DNA of 64,000 nt from Neoroseomonas oryzicola (lineage in GTDB: Bacteria; Pseudomonadota; Alphaproteobacteria; Acetobacterales; Acetobacteraceae). This document shows positions 52,911-61,564 of the stretch, in pieces. Every line of letters begins with the position of its first letter. Positions within the stretch are counted from its first letter, which is position 1. The stretch spans positions 78,729-142,728 of the forward strand of contig NZ_JAAVUP010000008.1 in assembly GCF_012163135.1 (NCBI RefSeq), written 5' to 3'. Made by a program: the position numbers and the translations under genes. The notes under the pieces are model-generated. The model was not told the origin of the DNA and ran no database searches. It saw only the letters and a list, made by a program, of their open reading frames with translations.

Positions 52911-53300
52911 ATGACCCGTCGTTGCGTCGCCGTTCTCGTCCTCCTGCTGCTCGCCGCGCCCGTCGCGGCGGTGGCGAACCCGCTCGCCGGCACCTGGCGC
53001 ATGGCGGCGGACGGCCAGACGGTCGAGATCGAGCTGACGCCCGATGGCCGCTTCGCCCGCCGCGACATCGGCCCCGACGGGCGCGCCATGACCGTGACCG
53101 GGCATTGGAGCCTCGCAGGCCAGGCCCCCTGGCTGCGCCTGGTCATCGAGGACTGGGCGCCGCGTCGCGCCTGCGGCCTGACCGGCTGCGCCGAGATCCG
53201 CATGCTGCCCGGCGAGACCTATCGTTACGCGCTGCAGGGCCGCGACACCCTCGTGCTCGAGGACACCGGGGGGCGGCTCGCCCTCCGGCGTGCGGGATAG
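52911..53300 (+). CDS. Small secreted lipocalin-like protein
   Basis: 129 residues. A signal peptide (MTRRCVAVLVLLLLAAPVAAVA) precedes NPLAGTWRMAADGQTVEIELTPDGRFARRDIGPDG, a pattern seen in lipocalin-like and META-type small beta-barrels where a GTW motif opens the first strand. Two cysteines (RRACGLTGC) could form a disulphide. The function is unknown. Followed after 5 bp by the HD-domain gene. Confidence 0.7.
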   Translation: MTRRCVAVLVLLLLAAPVAAVANPLAGTWRMAADGQTVEIELTPDGRFARRDIGPDGRAMTVTGHWSLAGQAPWLRLVIEDWAPRRACGLTGCAEIRMLPGETYRYALQGRDTLVLEDTGGRLALRRAG

Positions 53301-53305
53301 CGGCC

Positions 53306-53959
53306 ATGGGCATGACCATCTCCCAGATCGAGGCCTCCCTCGCGCTCGCCGCCGATCTCGACCAATGCCGCGCGGGCTTTGGCGCGCTGCTCGCGCGCGC
53401 GGACCTGCCGGCGGCCGCGGCGACCGAGATCCGCCGCCGCCATGCCGAGCCGCACCGCGCCTATCACGACGCCGCGCATGTCGGCCTTCTGTGGCTGCGC
53501 CACCTGCTGCATGGCGGCGATCCGGGCGACCGCGACCTCGCCCTCGCGATCCTGTTCCACGATGCGGTCTATGATCCGATGGCGAAGGACAACGAGGCGC
53601 GCTCGGCCGCGCTGCTCGCCACGCTGGTGTCGGGCGACACGGGCTGGGCGCAGCAGGCGATCCTCGCGACCGCCGACCACATGGCCTATGCGGGGGCCGA
53701 TTGCCGGGTCCTGCGGCTGCTCGACCTCGATCTGAGTCCGCTGGCCGAACGTCCCGCGGCCTTCGCGCGCAACACCGCCTTCCTGCGCCGCGAATACGCC
53801 GCGGTGCCCGAGGCAGACTGGCGTGCCGGGCGCCGCCGCGTGCTGGAACGCTTCGCGGCCGCGCCGACAATCTTCCGCACGCGCCTCGGCGCCGCCTACG
53901 AGGTGCCGGCGCGGGAGAACCTCGCCGCGGAGATCAATTCGCTCGCCGTGGCGGCATGA
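53306..53959 (+). CDS. Predicted HD-type metal-dependent phosphohydrolase
   Basis: 217 residues. Metal-binding His and Asp residues typical of the COG4339-type HD proteins are visible: RRRHAEPHRAYHDAAHVGLLW at about 44-64, LAILFHDAVYDPMAKDNEARSA at about 80-101 (the HD pair) and ATADHMAYAGADCRVLRLLDLDLSPL at about 121-146. No signal peptide. Such proteins hydrolyse phosphate esters; the substrate is unknown. Its last 26 bp overlap the end of the convergent membrane-protein gene. Confidence 0.82.
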   Translation: MGMTISQIEASLALAADLDQCRAGFGALLARADLPAAAATEIRRRHAEPHRAYHDAAHVGLLWLRHLLHGGDPGDRDLALAILFHDAVYDPMAKDNEARSAALLATLVSGDTGWAQQAILATADHMAYAGADCRVLRLLDLDLSPLAERPAAFARNTAFLRREYAAVPEADWRAGRRRVLERFAAAPTIFRTRLGAAYEVPARENLAAEINSLAVAA

Positions 53960-54593
53960 CGCGAAAGGCGCCGCCGGTCACCAGGCCGAGCGCCAGCCCT
54001 TCCACCGCGCCGCCGAAGGCCGCGCCGGCCACCAGCGACACCGGCCCCATCGCGCCGAGGCCGAAGATCCAGCGCAGGCTCGCGACCAGCGTGCCGAGCA
54101 TGATGCCGAGCGTGACGACCAGCGGCCAGCTGCCGCGCCGGTCGGTCACCGCGCGCAGCACCCGCGCCTGCCCGATGCCGAACAGCACGCCGCCCAGGAC
54201 GCCGTGCAACACCGCACCCACTACGACATAGCCGGCGATCGACATCGCGCCGCCATGACGCGCCAAGGCCCCGATGACGAGGCCGGAGGACACCGCCACC
54301 GCAAAACCCGCCGCTGCCGAAACGCCGATCCAGGCCGCCGCGGGCAGGTCCGGATAGGCCCGCCGCAGCGCCCAGGCCTGCGCCGCGCCGAGCGCCGCGC
54401 CCGCGATGGCCCCGCCCACGGCCCGCACCACCACGAGCAAGGCCCCGAAGCGCCCGGCTTCCATCGCCAGGACCGAGGGCCGCATCGACAGCCCCCACAG
54501 CGTCGCCAGCGGCGCGCCGATCGCGAGCCCCGCCATGCAGGAGAGGACCCAGCGGCCGGCGAAGCCCTTGGGCGGCGCCCAGGAGTCCATCAC
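53934..54593 (-). CDS. Integral membrane protein of unknown function
   Basis: 219 residues, five or six hydrophobic segments (for example VLSCMAGLAIGAPLATLWGL, IGVSAAAGFAVAVSSGLVIGALA, AGYVVVGAVLHGVLGGVLFG, GPVSLVAGAAFGGAVEGLALGLVTGGA), glycine- and alanine-rich with GxxxG-type spacings. A weak internal repeat of a GA-rich hairpin can be seen. No family recognised. Its ATG overlaps the hyuA stop by 4 nt, so it is cotranslated as the third gene of the hyuB-hyuA operon. Confidence 0.75.
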   Translation of the reverse strand: MMDSWAPPKGFAGRWVLSCMAGLAIGAPLATLWGLSMRPSVLAMEAGRFGALLVVVRAVGGAIAGAALGAAQAWALRRAYPDLPAAAWIGVSAAAGFAVAVSSGLVIGALARHGGAMSIAGYVVVGAVLHGVLGGVLFGIGQARVLRAVTDRRGSWPLVVTLGIMLGTLVASLRWIFGLGAMGPVSLVAGAAFGGAVEGLALGLVTGGAFRVMPPRRAN

Positions 54594-56650
54594 CCCTCCT
54601 CGGGCAGCGTCACCGAGAGCCAGCCGCGCCCGTCCATGCGCGCGACATCGCCCTTCAGCAGCAGCACGGTCGTCGTGTCGCTCTCGACAATCGCCGGGCC
54701 CGCGACCTCCTGCCCCGCGGCAAGCGCGGCGAAGTCGAAGACGGGCAGGTCGGCTTCGGCACCGCCCAGGCGCGCGCGGCGCCGGGCGAAGGGTGCGGAG
54801 GGCTCGGTGCGACCCGCGCCCTCGGGCACGGGCATGGGTGGAAGCCGGCCGATCACCGCGAGGCGGGCATTGACCAGCACCACCTCCTCCCCGCGCAGCG
54901 CGTAGGTGAAGAGGGATTCGTGGCGCTCGTGGAAGGCCTCGGCGACGCGGCCGGCGAGGCCGGGTGCGTCCCAGGCCAGGTGCTCGAGCGGCACGGCGAT
55001 CTCGAAGACCTGTTCGCCGTAACGCATGTCCGCGGCGCGCTTCGTCTCCACCTCGCCGCCGAACCAGGTGGCGACGCGGGCGCGGCCTTCCTGCTCCAGG
55101 CCCGCCCAGATGGTGCGCAGCGCCGCATCGTCCGGCACGCCGCCGGTGCCGAGCTCGCTCCGCGCCATCTCGTAGCGCAGGTCGGTGTGCAGCATGCCCC
55201 AGGCCGACAGCCCGGCCGCGAAGACCGGCACCGCGACCTTGCGCATGCCGAGCTCGCGCGCCACGGCGGAGGCATGCAGCCCCGCCGCGCCGCCGAAAGC
55301 GAGCAGGGTGAAGTCGCGCGGATCGACGCCGCGGCGCACCGTCGCGACGCGGATGCCATCCGCCATGCGGACATTCGCCAGGCGATGCACGCCCTCGGCC
55401 GTCGCCAGCGCATCGATGCCGAGCGTGGCGCCCAGCCGTTCGAAGGCGCGCAGCGCGCCATCGCGGTCGAGCTTCCGCGCCCCGCCGAGGAAGTTGCCGG
55501 GGTCGAGGTAGCCGAGCACCAGGTTGGCGTCGGTCACCGCCGGTTCCGTCCCGCCCTGGCCATAGGCGACCGGGCCCGGCACCGCGCCGGCGCTGCGCGG
55601 GCCGACCTGCAGCGTGCCGCCGGCGCCGACATGGCCGATCGACCCGCCGCCGGCGCCGAGCGTCACGATGTCGAGGCTCTCGAGCGCGATGCGCTCACCG
55701 GCCACGGTGCGACCGCGGCCCAGCGCTGCCTCCCCGTCCTGGACCAGTGCGATGTCGGTGGAGGTGCCGCCGACATCGAAGGTGATGAGATCCTGCCCGA
55801 GCCCACGTTCAGCCAGCGCCACGCCCGCCGCGACGCCGCCCGCCGGGCCGGACAGCGCCGTGCCGGCGGCGAGCCGCGCCGCTTCCTCGACCGGCGCGAC
55901 GCCGCCATGAGAGAGAATGACGAAGACATTCCCGTCATAGCCGGCATCCGACAGCCGCCCGCGCAGCCGCGCCAGGTAGCGCGAGACGATCGGACCGACA
56001 TAGGCGTTCACGCAGGCGGTCGAGAAACGCTCGAACTCCTTGATCTGCGGCAGGACCTCGGCCGAAGTCGTGACGAAGATGCCCGGCATCGCGGCGCGCA
56101 CCGCCTCGGCGGCCGCGCGTTCATGCGCGTCGTCCCGCCAGGAATGCAGGAAGCAGACCGCGACCGCCTCGACCTTCTCGGCCTTCAGCGTCGCGATGGC
56201 GGCGTCGAGCGAGGCCTTGTCCAGCGCGATTTCAACGCGGCCTTCGGGGCGAATGCGCTCACGCACCGGCAGGCGCAGGCTGCGCGGCACCAGCGCGGGC
56301 GCGGCCGGCAGGCGGAGGTCATAGCGGTCGGGCTTGAGGCCCTCGCGCATCTCGATGACGTCGCGGTGGCCCTCCGTGGTGAGCATCGCGACCTTGGCGC
56401 CCTTGCGTTCCAGCAGCGCGTTCGTCGCGACGGTGGTGCCGTGGACGATGCGCTCGGTGCGTGCGAGCAGGTCCTTCAAGGACAGGCCGAGGCGATCCGC
56501 CAGAACGCCAAGGCCGTTCACGACGCCCTCGCTCTGGTCCGCCGGCGTGCTCGATGCCTTGGCGAGGGTCGTCACGCCATCCGAAGCGACGCAGACCACG
56601 TCGGTGAAGGTGCCGCCGACGTCGACGCCGATGCGATAGGTGGCGCTCAT
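54590..56650 (-). CDS. hyuA: Hydantoinase/oxoprolinase subunit A
   Basis: 686 residues. The ATPase-fold start RIGVDVGGTFTDVVCV at residues 6-21, GTTVATNALLERKGAKVAMLTTEGHRDVIEMREG, and DVGGTSTDIALVQDGEA with a second phosphate loop at about 290 identify the HyuA/acetone carboxylase-beta family. With HyuB it hydrolyses a cyclic imide or 5-oxoproline at the cost of ATP. The hyuB gene is upstream on the same strand, separated by 163 bp that hold a family B repeat element. The membrane-protein gene overlaps the stop. The substrate is unknown. Confidence 0.92.
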   Translation of the reverse strand: MSATYRIGVDVGGTFTDVVCVASDGVTTLAKASSTPADQSEGVVNGLGVLADRLGLSLKDLLARTERIVHGTTVATNALLERKGAKVAMLTTEGHRDVIEMREGLKPDRYDLRLPAAPALVPRSLRLPVRERIRPEGRVEIALDKASLDAAIATLKAEKVEAVAVCFLHSWRDDAHERAAAEAVRAAMPGIFVTTSAEVLPQIKEFERFSTACVNAYVGPIVSRYLARLRGRLSDAGYDGNVFVILSHGGVAPVEEAARLAAGTALSGPAGGVAAGVALAERGLGQDLITFDVGGTSTDIALVQDGEAALGRGRTVAGERIALESLDIVTLGAGGGSIGHVGAGGTLQVGPRSAGAVPGPVAYGQGGTEPAVTDANLVLGYLDPGNFLGGARKLDRDGALRAFERLGATLGIDALATAEGVHRLANVRMADGIRVATVRRGVDPRDFTLLAFGGAAGLHASAVARELGMRKVAVPVFAAGLSAWGMLHTDLRYEMARSELGTGGVPDDAALRTIWAGLEQEGRARVATWFGGEVETKRAADMRYGEQVFEIAVPLEHLAWDAPGLAGRVAEAFHERHESLFTYALRGEEVVLVNARLAVIGRLPPMPVPEGAGRTEPSAPFARRRARLGGAEADLPVFDFAALAAGQEVAGPAIVESDTTTVLLLKGDVARMDGRGWLSVTLPEEG

Positions 56651-56675
56651 GGCTGCGCTCCGGAGAAAAGGACGG

Positions 56676-56798
56676 TCGGGGGAGGGGAACCTCCCCCGAT
56701 CCCCCTCCCTTCTTTGGAAACTGGGGAACTGACTGCCGCGGCCAGCGCCGAGACGACAAAAGAAGGAGGGGGGCTCGGGGGGAGTTCACTCCCCCCGA
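56676..56798. repeat. Family B hairpin element, full copy, within the hyuB-hyuA operon
   Basis: First hairpin 56676-56685/56690-56699 (perfect 10 bp, loop GGAA, a GNRA tetraloop). The central stem is 56701-56715/56759-56773 with the same mismatch and G-T pattern as the copy at 48992, and a 43-nt loop containing GCGGCCAGC. The last hairpin is 56775-56785/56788-56798 (perfect 11 bp, loop TC). Nothing else is visible in the 163-bp gap. It could lower or process the hyuA part of the transcript. Confidence 0.85.
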
Positions 56799-56813
56799 CC
56801 TTCATCGCCCGCA

Positions 56814-58457
56814 TCACAGCAGCCCTTCCTCGGCATCGCGGGCGCGCGCCGCCGGATCGCGCTTCTCCGGCGGCCCCCATCCGCCACCGCCTCCCGCGCG
56901 CACATGCAGCGTGTCGCCCGGTGCGAGCGGAATGCCGACTTCCTTCGTCCTGAGGTCGCGCGACGTCCCGTCCGCGCGGTTCAGCGTGTAGTGGTGCGGC
57001 GCCGCGTCCTGGCCGCCGAGCATCCCCGCCGCGCCATACCGCACGCCGTCGCCCGCGGTGTTCGCCACGGAAGGACCATCGGTCTCGAGCCGCATGACGA
57101 GCTCGCCGCCGAGGCCGCCGCGATAGGTGCCGTCGCCGGCGCTACCGGGACGGAATTCGTGCTTGGCGAAGAACAGCGGGAAGCGCGCCTCGGCCATCTC
57201 CACGCTGCCGAACTTCAGGCCGCCAGCGGAATGCCATTCGCCCGCGGTGGACCAGCCGTCACCGCGGGAGGATCCACCGCCGCCAGGCCGCGCATGGAAC
57301 AGGTGCCAGACGAAGGACCGGCCCGGCCGACGCGCGTCGCTGCCCTTGATCGCGACGCGGAAGCGCCGCCCCCAGCCGCCCATGGCGCGCTCGGGACAGG
57401 CATTGGCCAGCGCCTTGACCACCGCCTCGACGATCTCGTTCGAGCAGTGGGAGGTGCACATCGTCACCGGCGCGCCCTCGCGCGGCAGGACGATGGTGCC
57501 TTCCTTGGCGATGATCTCGATCGGGCGGAAGCAGCCGTCGTTCTTCGCGACCTCGGGGTCGAGGAGGAAGGCGATCGCCATGCGCACCGCGCTCGCGGTG
57601 TTGGGCCAGGAGGAATTGAGGAAGGAGGGTACCTGCGGCGCGGAATCCGACAGGTCCACCGTGATGGAATCGCCCGTCTTCGTGACGGTCGCGCGGATCG
57701 CGATATCCTCGTGCCCGAAGCCGTCGTCGTCGAGGAAGGCCTCGCCCTTCCATTCGCCATCCTTCCACGATGCGATGATGCGCCGGGCATGCGCCTCGGA
57801 CAGCGCGAGGATGGCGGCAACCGCGGCCTCGGTCTCCGCCGCGCCATGCTTGTCGAGCACGGCGAGCAGCCGCTTCTCGCCCAGATGCGCCGCGCCGATC
57901 ATCGCCATCAGGTCGCCGCGCACCTCGCGCGGGAGGCGGGTGTTGGTGACGATCATGCGCACCAGGTCCGGCCGCGCCATCCGCCCCTGGCCGAGCAGGA
58001 TTGGCGGCAGGCGCAGGCCTTCCTGGAAGATCTCGGTCGCCGCGGGGTTGTAGGCGCCGTGGGTGCCGCCGCCGATGTCGGTGTGGTGCGCGCGCACCAC
58101 CGAGAAGAACATCAGCCGCCCATCGGCGAAGACCGGCACCACGATGGTCAGGTCCGGCAGATGCGATCCGCCATGGTAGGGATCGTTCAGCAGGTAGATG
58201 TCGCCCTCGGCGATCCCGGCGCCGAAGGCTTCGGCCACCGCCTGCACGGCGAAGGGCATGGCGCCGACATGGACCGGGATGTGGTCCGCCTGGGCGAGCA
58301 GCCGCGCGCCCGCGTCGCACAGCGCAATCGAGAAGTCGCGCGAGGAGTTCAGGATCTGGGAATAGGCGGTGCGCAGCATCGCCTCCCCCATCTCCTCGAC
58401 AATGGCGCGGAAGCGATTGTCGAGGACCGAGAGCGTCACGGGATCGGGCGTCGTCAT
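56814..58457 (-). CDS. hyuB: Hydantoinase/oxoprolinase subunit B
   Basis: 547 residues. The HyuB family is recognised from NRFRAIVEEMGEAMLRTAYSQILNSSRDFSIALCDA at about 11-45, HIPVHVGAMPFAVQ, DIYLLNDPYHGGSHLPDLTIVVPVF at about 98-122 and PAFLNSSWPNTASAVR-like sequence at about 275. The C-terminal glycine-rich end (HVRAGGGGGWGPPEKRDP) is also typical. Partner of HyuA. The gene is divergent from the SMP-30 gene with 100 bp between them, where both promoters should lie. I could not pick clear boxes there. Confidence 0.93.
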   Translation of the reverse strand: MTTPDPVTLSVLDNRFRAIVEEMGEAMLRTAYSQILNSSRDFSIALCDAGARLLAQADHIPVHVGAMPFAVQAVAEAFGAGIAEGDIYLLNDPYHGGSHLPDLTIVVPVFADGRLMFFSVVRAHHTDIGGGTHGAYNPAATEIFQEGLRLPPILLGQGRMARPDLVRMIVTNTRLPREVRGDLMAMIGAAHLGEKRLLAVLDKHGAAETEAAVAAILALSEAHARRIIASWKDGEWKGEAFLDDDGFGHEDIAIRATVTKTGDSITVDLSDSAPQVPSFLNSSWPNTASAVRMAIAFLLDPEVAKNDGCFRPIEIIAKEGTIVLPREGAPVTMCTSHCSNEIVEAVVKALANACPERAMGGWGRRFRVAIKGSDARRPGRSFVWHLFHARPGGGGSSRGDGWSTAGEWHSAGGLKFGSVEMAEARFPLFFAKHEFRPGSAGDGTYRGGLGGELVMRLETDGPSVANTAGDGVRYGAAGMLGGQDAAPHHYTLNRADGTSRDLRTKEVGIPLAPGDTLHVRAGGGGGWGPPEKRDPAARARDAEEGLL

Positions 58458-58557
58458 GGGGCGGCACGCTCCGGCGCGGCGCGCGCGGCGTCAAGGCTTC
58501 GCAGCGGCACGATGCCGGGCCATGATCCGGCGCAAGACCCAAGGGGAAGGAAGCGCC

Positions 58558-59496
58558 ATGACCGTCACCGTCGAGAACCCGGACCTGCGCATCGTCACGG
58601 AAGGGCTGCGCTTCCCCGAAGGCCCGGTCTGCATGCCGGACGGTTCCGTGGCTCTGGTGGAGATCGAGGCGCGGCGGATCACGCGCGTCGCGGCGAACGG
58701 CACGAAGTCCACCGTCGCGACCGTGACCGGCGCGCCGAACGGCCTGGCGCTGGGGCCGAAGGGGCTGCTCTATGTCTGCAACAATGGCGGCTTCTCCTGG
58801 CATGACGAGCCCGGAATGCTGCGTCCCACCGGCCAGTCCCCGGATTATTCCGGCGGCCGCATCGAAACGGTGGACCCCGCCACCGGCAAGGTCGAGACGC
58901 TGTATCGCGCGGTCGACGGCCGGCCGCTGCGCGGGCCGAACGACCTGATGTTCGACGGCCAGGGCGGCTTCTGGTTCAGCGACCTCGGCAAGGTGCGCGC
59001 GCGGGACCGCGACCATGGCGGCGCCTATTGGGGCGCAGCGGACGGATCCCGCGTGGTGGAGGCCGCCTTCCCCGTCTTCGGCGGCGCCAACGGCATCGGC
59101 ATCAGCCCGGATGGCAAGACGCTCTACGTCGCGGAGACCGAGACCGGGCGGCTCTGGGCCTGGGACATCGAGGGACCGGGCAAGGTGAAGAAGGAACCCT
59201 GGCCGTCGTCGAATGGCGGGCGGGTGCTGTGCCAGTTCCCGGGCTACCGGCGGCTCGACAGCCTGGCCATCGCGGCCTCGGGCAACATCGTCGTCGCGAC
59301 GCTGGTGAGCGGCGAGATCACCACCGTCTCGCCCGCCGGCGAGATCGTGCATGTGGTGAAGATGCCCGAGCGGATGCCGACCAACATCTGCTTCGGCGGC
59401 GCCGACATGCGCACCGCGTACATCACCCTTTCCACCAGCGGGAAGCTCGTCGCGATGCAATGGCACGAGCCGGGATTCCGCCTGCCGCACGGTTGA
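58558..59496 (+). CDS. SMP-30/gluconolactonase-family protein
   Basis: 312 residues from ATG 58558, preceded by AAGGGGAAGGA. The six-bladed propeller pattern is seen: RFPEGPVCMPDGSVALVEIEARRITRV, GAPNGLALGPKGLLYVCNNGG, RGPNDLMFDGQGGFWFSDLG at about 124-143, and GANGIGISPDGKTLYVAETETGRLWAWDIEG. Metal ligands expected for lactonases (Glu of FPEGP, Asn of GPND, Asp of SPDG) are present. It would open a lactone. It lies between the hydantoinase pair and the Liv transporter. Confidence 0.9.
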   Translation: MTVTVENPDLRIVTEGLRFPEGPVCMPDGSVALVEIEARRITRVAANGTKSTVATVTGAPNGLALGPKGLLYVCNNGGFSWHDEPGMLRPTGQSPDYSGGRIETVDPATGKVETLYRAVDGRPLRGPNDLMFDGQGGFWFSDLGKVRARDRDHGGAYWGAADGSRVVEAAFPVFGGANGIGISPDGKTLYVAETETGRLWAWDIEGPGKVKKEPWPSSNGGRVLCQFPGYRRLDSLAIAASGNIVVATLVSGEITTVSPAGEIVHVVKMPERMPTNICFGGADMRTAYITLSTSGKLVAMQWHEPGFRLPHG

Positions 59497-59520
59497 CAGG
59501 CGGCGACGCGGGGCGGAACC

Positions 59521-59538
59521 TTTGCGCAATTAAGCAAA
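59521..59538. promoter_or_regulatory. Small AT-rich inverted repeat before the Liv-type binding protein gene
   Basis: TTTGC (59521-59525) and GCAAA (59534-59538) with an 8-bp spacer, in the 62 bp between the SMP-30 stop and the binding-protein start. Possible operator; short and only weakly supported. Confidence 0.25.
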
Positions 59539-59558
59539 TCCCCGTGGGAGTATCGTCC

Positions 59559-60686
59559 ATGTCCGGTCCGCAGATCGCGCGCCGCGCCCTGATGGGCACG
59601 GCGCTTGCCGCGCCTTTCATCCGTCCCGTCGCTGCTCAGGGCAGCGATCCCTACGTGATCGGCACGCTGTTCCCGATGAGCGGCCCGAACGGCGAATACG
59701 GTACGCTGTTCACCAACGGCGCGGCGCTCGCCATCGAGCATGCCGCGCAGGACCGCATGCTGCGCCGCCCGATGCGCATCCAGGCCGAGGACACCCAGGC
59801 CCTGCCGCAGCAGGGCGTGATCGGCATGACCAAGCTCGTGAACGTGGACAAGGCGCATTACGTCCTGGTCGGCTTCACGGCCGTTTCCAAGGCGGTGGCG
59901 CCGGTCGGCGACCGGGCGAAGACCATCATGGTCAACGGCGGCGCGGTCGGCCCCGACCTCGCCGGCCTGTCGCCGTACTTCTGGAATGTCATTCCCCTCG
60001 CGCATCTCGAGACGCAGGCCTTCCTGCCTTTCCTGATGCGGCGGAACCTCAAGCGCATCGCTCTCGTCTACGTGGACGACCCGCTCGGCGATGCGATCCT
60101 CGGCCTGCTGCGGACCGAGTTGCCGAAGACCGGCGGCGAGCTGGCCGGCACCTTCTCGGTGCCGCGCACGGCGCAGCAGTTCGGCCCCGTCGCGGCGCGC
60201 GTGCGCCAGGTGCGGGCGGATGCGGTCTATGTCGCCTCCTTCGGCGCGCAGCAGGCGCAGATCATCAAGGGGCTGCGCGACAACGGCATCCGCCAGCCGA
60301 TCGTCGGCTATTCGGCGCTGTCCATCGCCTCCGTCACCGCCCTGCCGGAAGCCGAGGGCGTGATCTTCACCAGCCAGAAGTTCGACTACACCGGCGGGTC
60401 CGAGATCACCCGCCGCTTCGCCACCGACTTCAAGGCGAAGTACGGCAGCGAACCCGGCGCCTACAATGCCAACTACTACAACGCGGTGCGGCTGTTTGCC
60501 CTGCTGGCGAAGGAGCTCGAGGCGCAGAACACCGAGGTGAACGGCGACAGCCTGCGCGCCACGCTGCTGCGGGTGCGGGAGTTCGACCTGGTCGGCGGCA
60601 AGGGCCGCTTCGACGACCAGGGCAACATGTCGGCCGAGATCCAGGTCAACGAGATCCGCGGCGGGCGCGTCGTCCCGATCACCTGA
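59559..60686 (+). CDS. Branched-chain amino-acid-type ABC substrate-binding protein
   Basis: 375 residues. The N-terminus IARRALMGTALAAPFIRPVAAQ has a twin-arginine and could be a Tat or Sec signal. The Peripla_BP_6 fold follows: VIGTLFPMSGPNGEYGTLFTNGAALAIE at about 34-61, NVIPLAHLETQAFLPFLMRRNLKRIALVYVDDPLGDAIL at about 147-185. GGGAG sits before the ATG. It is the first gene of a five-gene Liv set. Substrates of such proteins range widely; the lactonase and hydantoinase next door make amides or ring compounds as likely as amino acids. Confidence 0.92.
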   Translation: MSGPQIARRALMGTALAAPFIRPVAAQGSDPYVIGTLFPMSGPNGEYGTLFTNGAALAIEHAAQDRMLRRPMRIQAEDTQALPQQGVIGMTKLVNVDKAHYVLVGFTAVSKAVAPVGDRAKTIMVNGGAVGPDLAGLSPYFWNVIPLAHLETQAFLPFLMRRNLKRIALVYVDDPLGDAILGLLRTELPKTGGELAGTFSVPRTAQQFGPVAARVRQVRADAVYVASFGAQQAQIIKGLRDNGIRQPIVGYSALSIASVTALPEAEGVIFTSQKFDYTGGSEITRRFATDFKAKYGSEPGAYNANYYNAVRLFALLAKELEAQNTEVNGDSLRATLLRVREFDLVGGKGRFDDQGNMSAEIQVNEIRGGRVVPIT

Positions 60687-60694
60687 GATCCCGC

Positions 60695-61564
60695 GTGCTC
60701 TTCCTGCAACTCCTGCTGCAGGGCATCCAGACGGGTGCCCTGTATGCGCTGACCGCCGCGGGCTTCGCGCTGATCTTCGGTGCGACCCGCATCTTCCATT
60801 TCGCGCACGGGACCTCCTTCACCCTCGCCGGCTACGTCTTCCTGTTCTGCTGGAACGGGGGGCTGCCGGGATGGTTCGGCACGCTGGCAGGGATCGCGGT
60901 GGCGATGCTGTTCGGCCTCGCGATGGAACGCCTGGTCTACCGGCCGATCCAGCGGCACGAGGGATCCTTCTTCACGGTCTTCGTCGCGGCCTTCGGCGTC
61001 GCCGTCGTGGTGCAGAACCTGGTCGGCATGGTGGCCGGGCGCGGCTTCGCATCGGTGGATACGCGGCTGTCGCTCGCGACCGAGGTGCTGCCGGACGTCT
61101 TCCTCGCGCCGATCTTCTGGATCGCGATCGCGGTGGCGGTCGTGCTGTTCGCCGCGCTGTCGGCCTTCCTCACGCGCACCCATGCGGGCGTCGCGCTGCG
61201 GGCGCTGGCGCAGAACCCGGATCTGCTGCGGGCCTACGGACTGTCCTCGAACCGGCTGTCGATGCTGGCCTTCGCAGTGGGTTCGGCCATGGCGGCGCCG
61301 GCGGCGATCCTGACGGCGATGACGACCGGGTTGAACGAGGCGATCGGGCACCACGTCATGCTGATCTCCATGGCCGCGACCATCGTCGGCGGCGTGGGGT
61401 CGCTGCGCGGCGCGGCGCTTGCGGGGCTGATGCTGGGCGTGGCGGAATCCGTGGCCCTGCAGTTCGTCGACACGCAATGGGCCGAGGCGGTGTCCTTCCT
61501 CGTGCTGTTCGCCTTCATCATCTTCCGCCCGAGCGGCTTCTTCGGGGTGGCCCAGACGCGATGA
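60695..61564 (+). CDS. livH: Branched-chain amino-acid-type ABC permease, LivH family
   Basis: 289 residues from a GTG at 60695. Eight membrane helices. The LivH signatures GIQTGALYALTAAGFALIFGATRIFHFAHGTSFTLAGYV at the N-terminus and GLSSNRLSMLAFAVGSAMAAPAAIL near 180-205, in the EAA-type cytoplasmic loop position, are visible. Eight bases after the binding-protein gene; its stop overlaps the LivM start by 4 nt. Confidence 0.94.
   Translation: MLFLQLLLQGIQTGALYALTAAGFALIFGATRIFHFAHGTSFTLAGYVFLFCWNGGLPGWFGTLAGIAVAMLFGLAMERLVYRPIQRHEGSFFTVFVAAFGVAVVVQNLVGMVAGRGFASVDTRLSLATEVLPDVFLAPIFWIAIAVAVVLFAALSAFLTRTHAGVALRALAQNPDLLRAYGLSSNRLSMLAFAVGSAMAAPAAILTAMTTGLNEAIGHHVMLISMAATIVGGVGSLRGAALAGLMLGVAESVALQFVDTQWAEAVSFLVLFAFIIFRPSGFFGVAQTR

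Noticed and set aside
59493..59530. TTGACA overlapping the SMP-30 stop codon as a promoter of the Liv genes
   Set aside because: The -10 region (GAACCT/AACCTT) is poor. Only the small inverted repeat nearby is listed.
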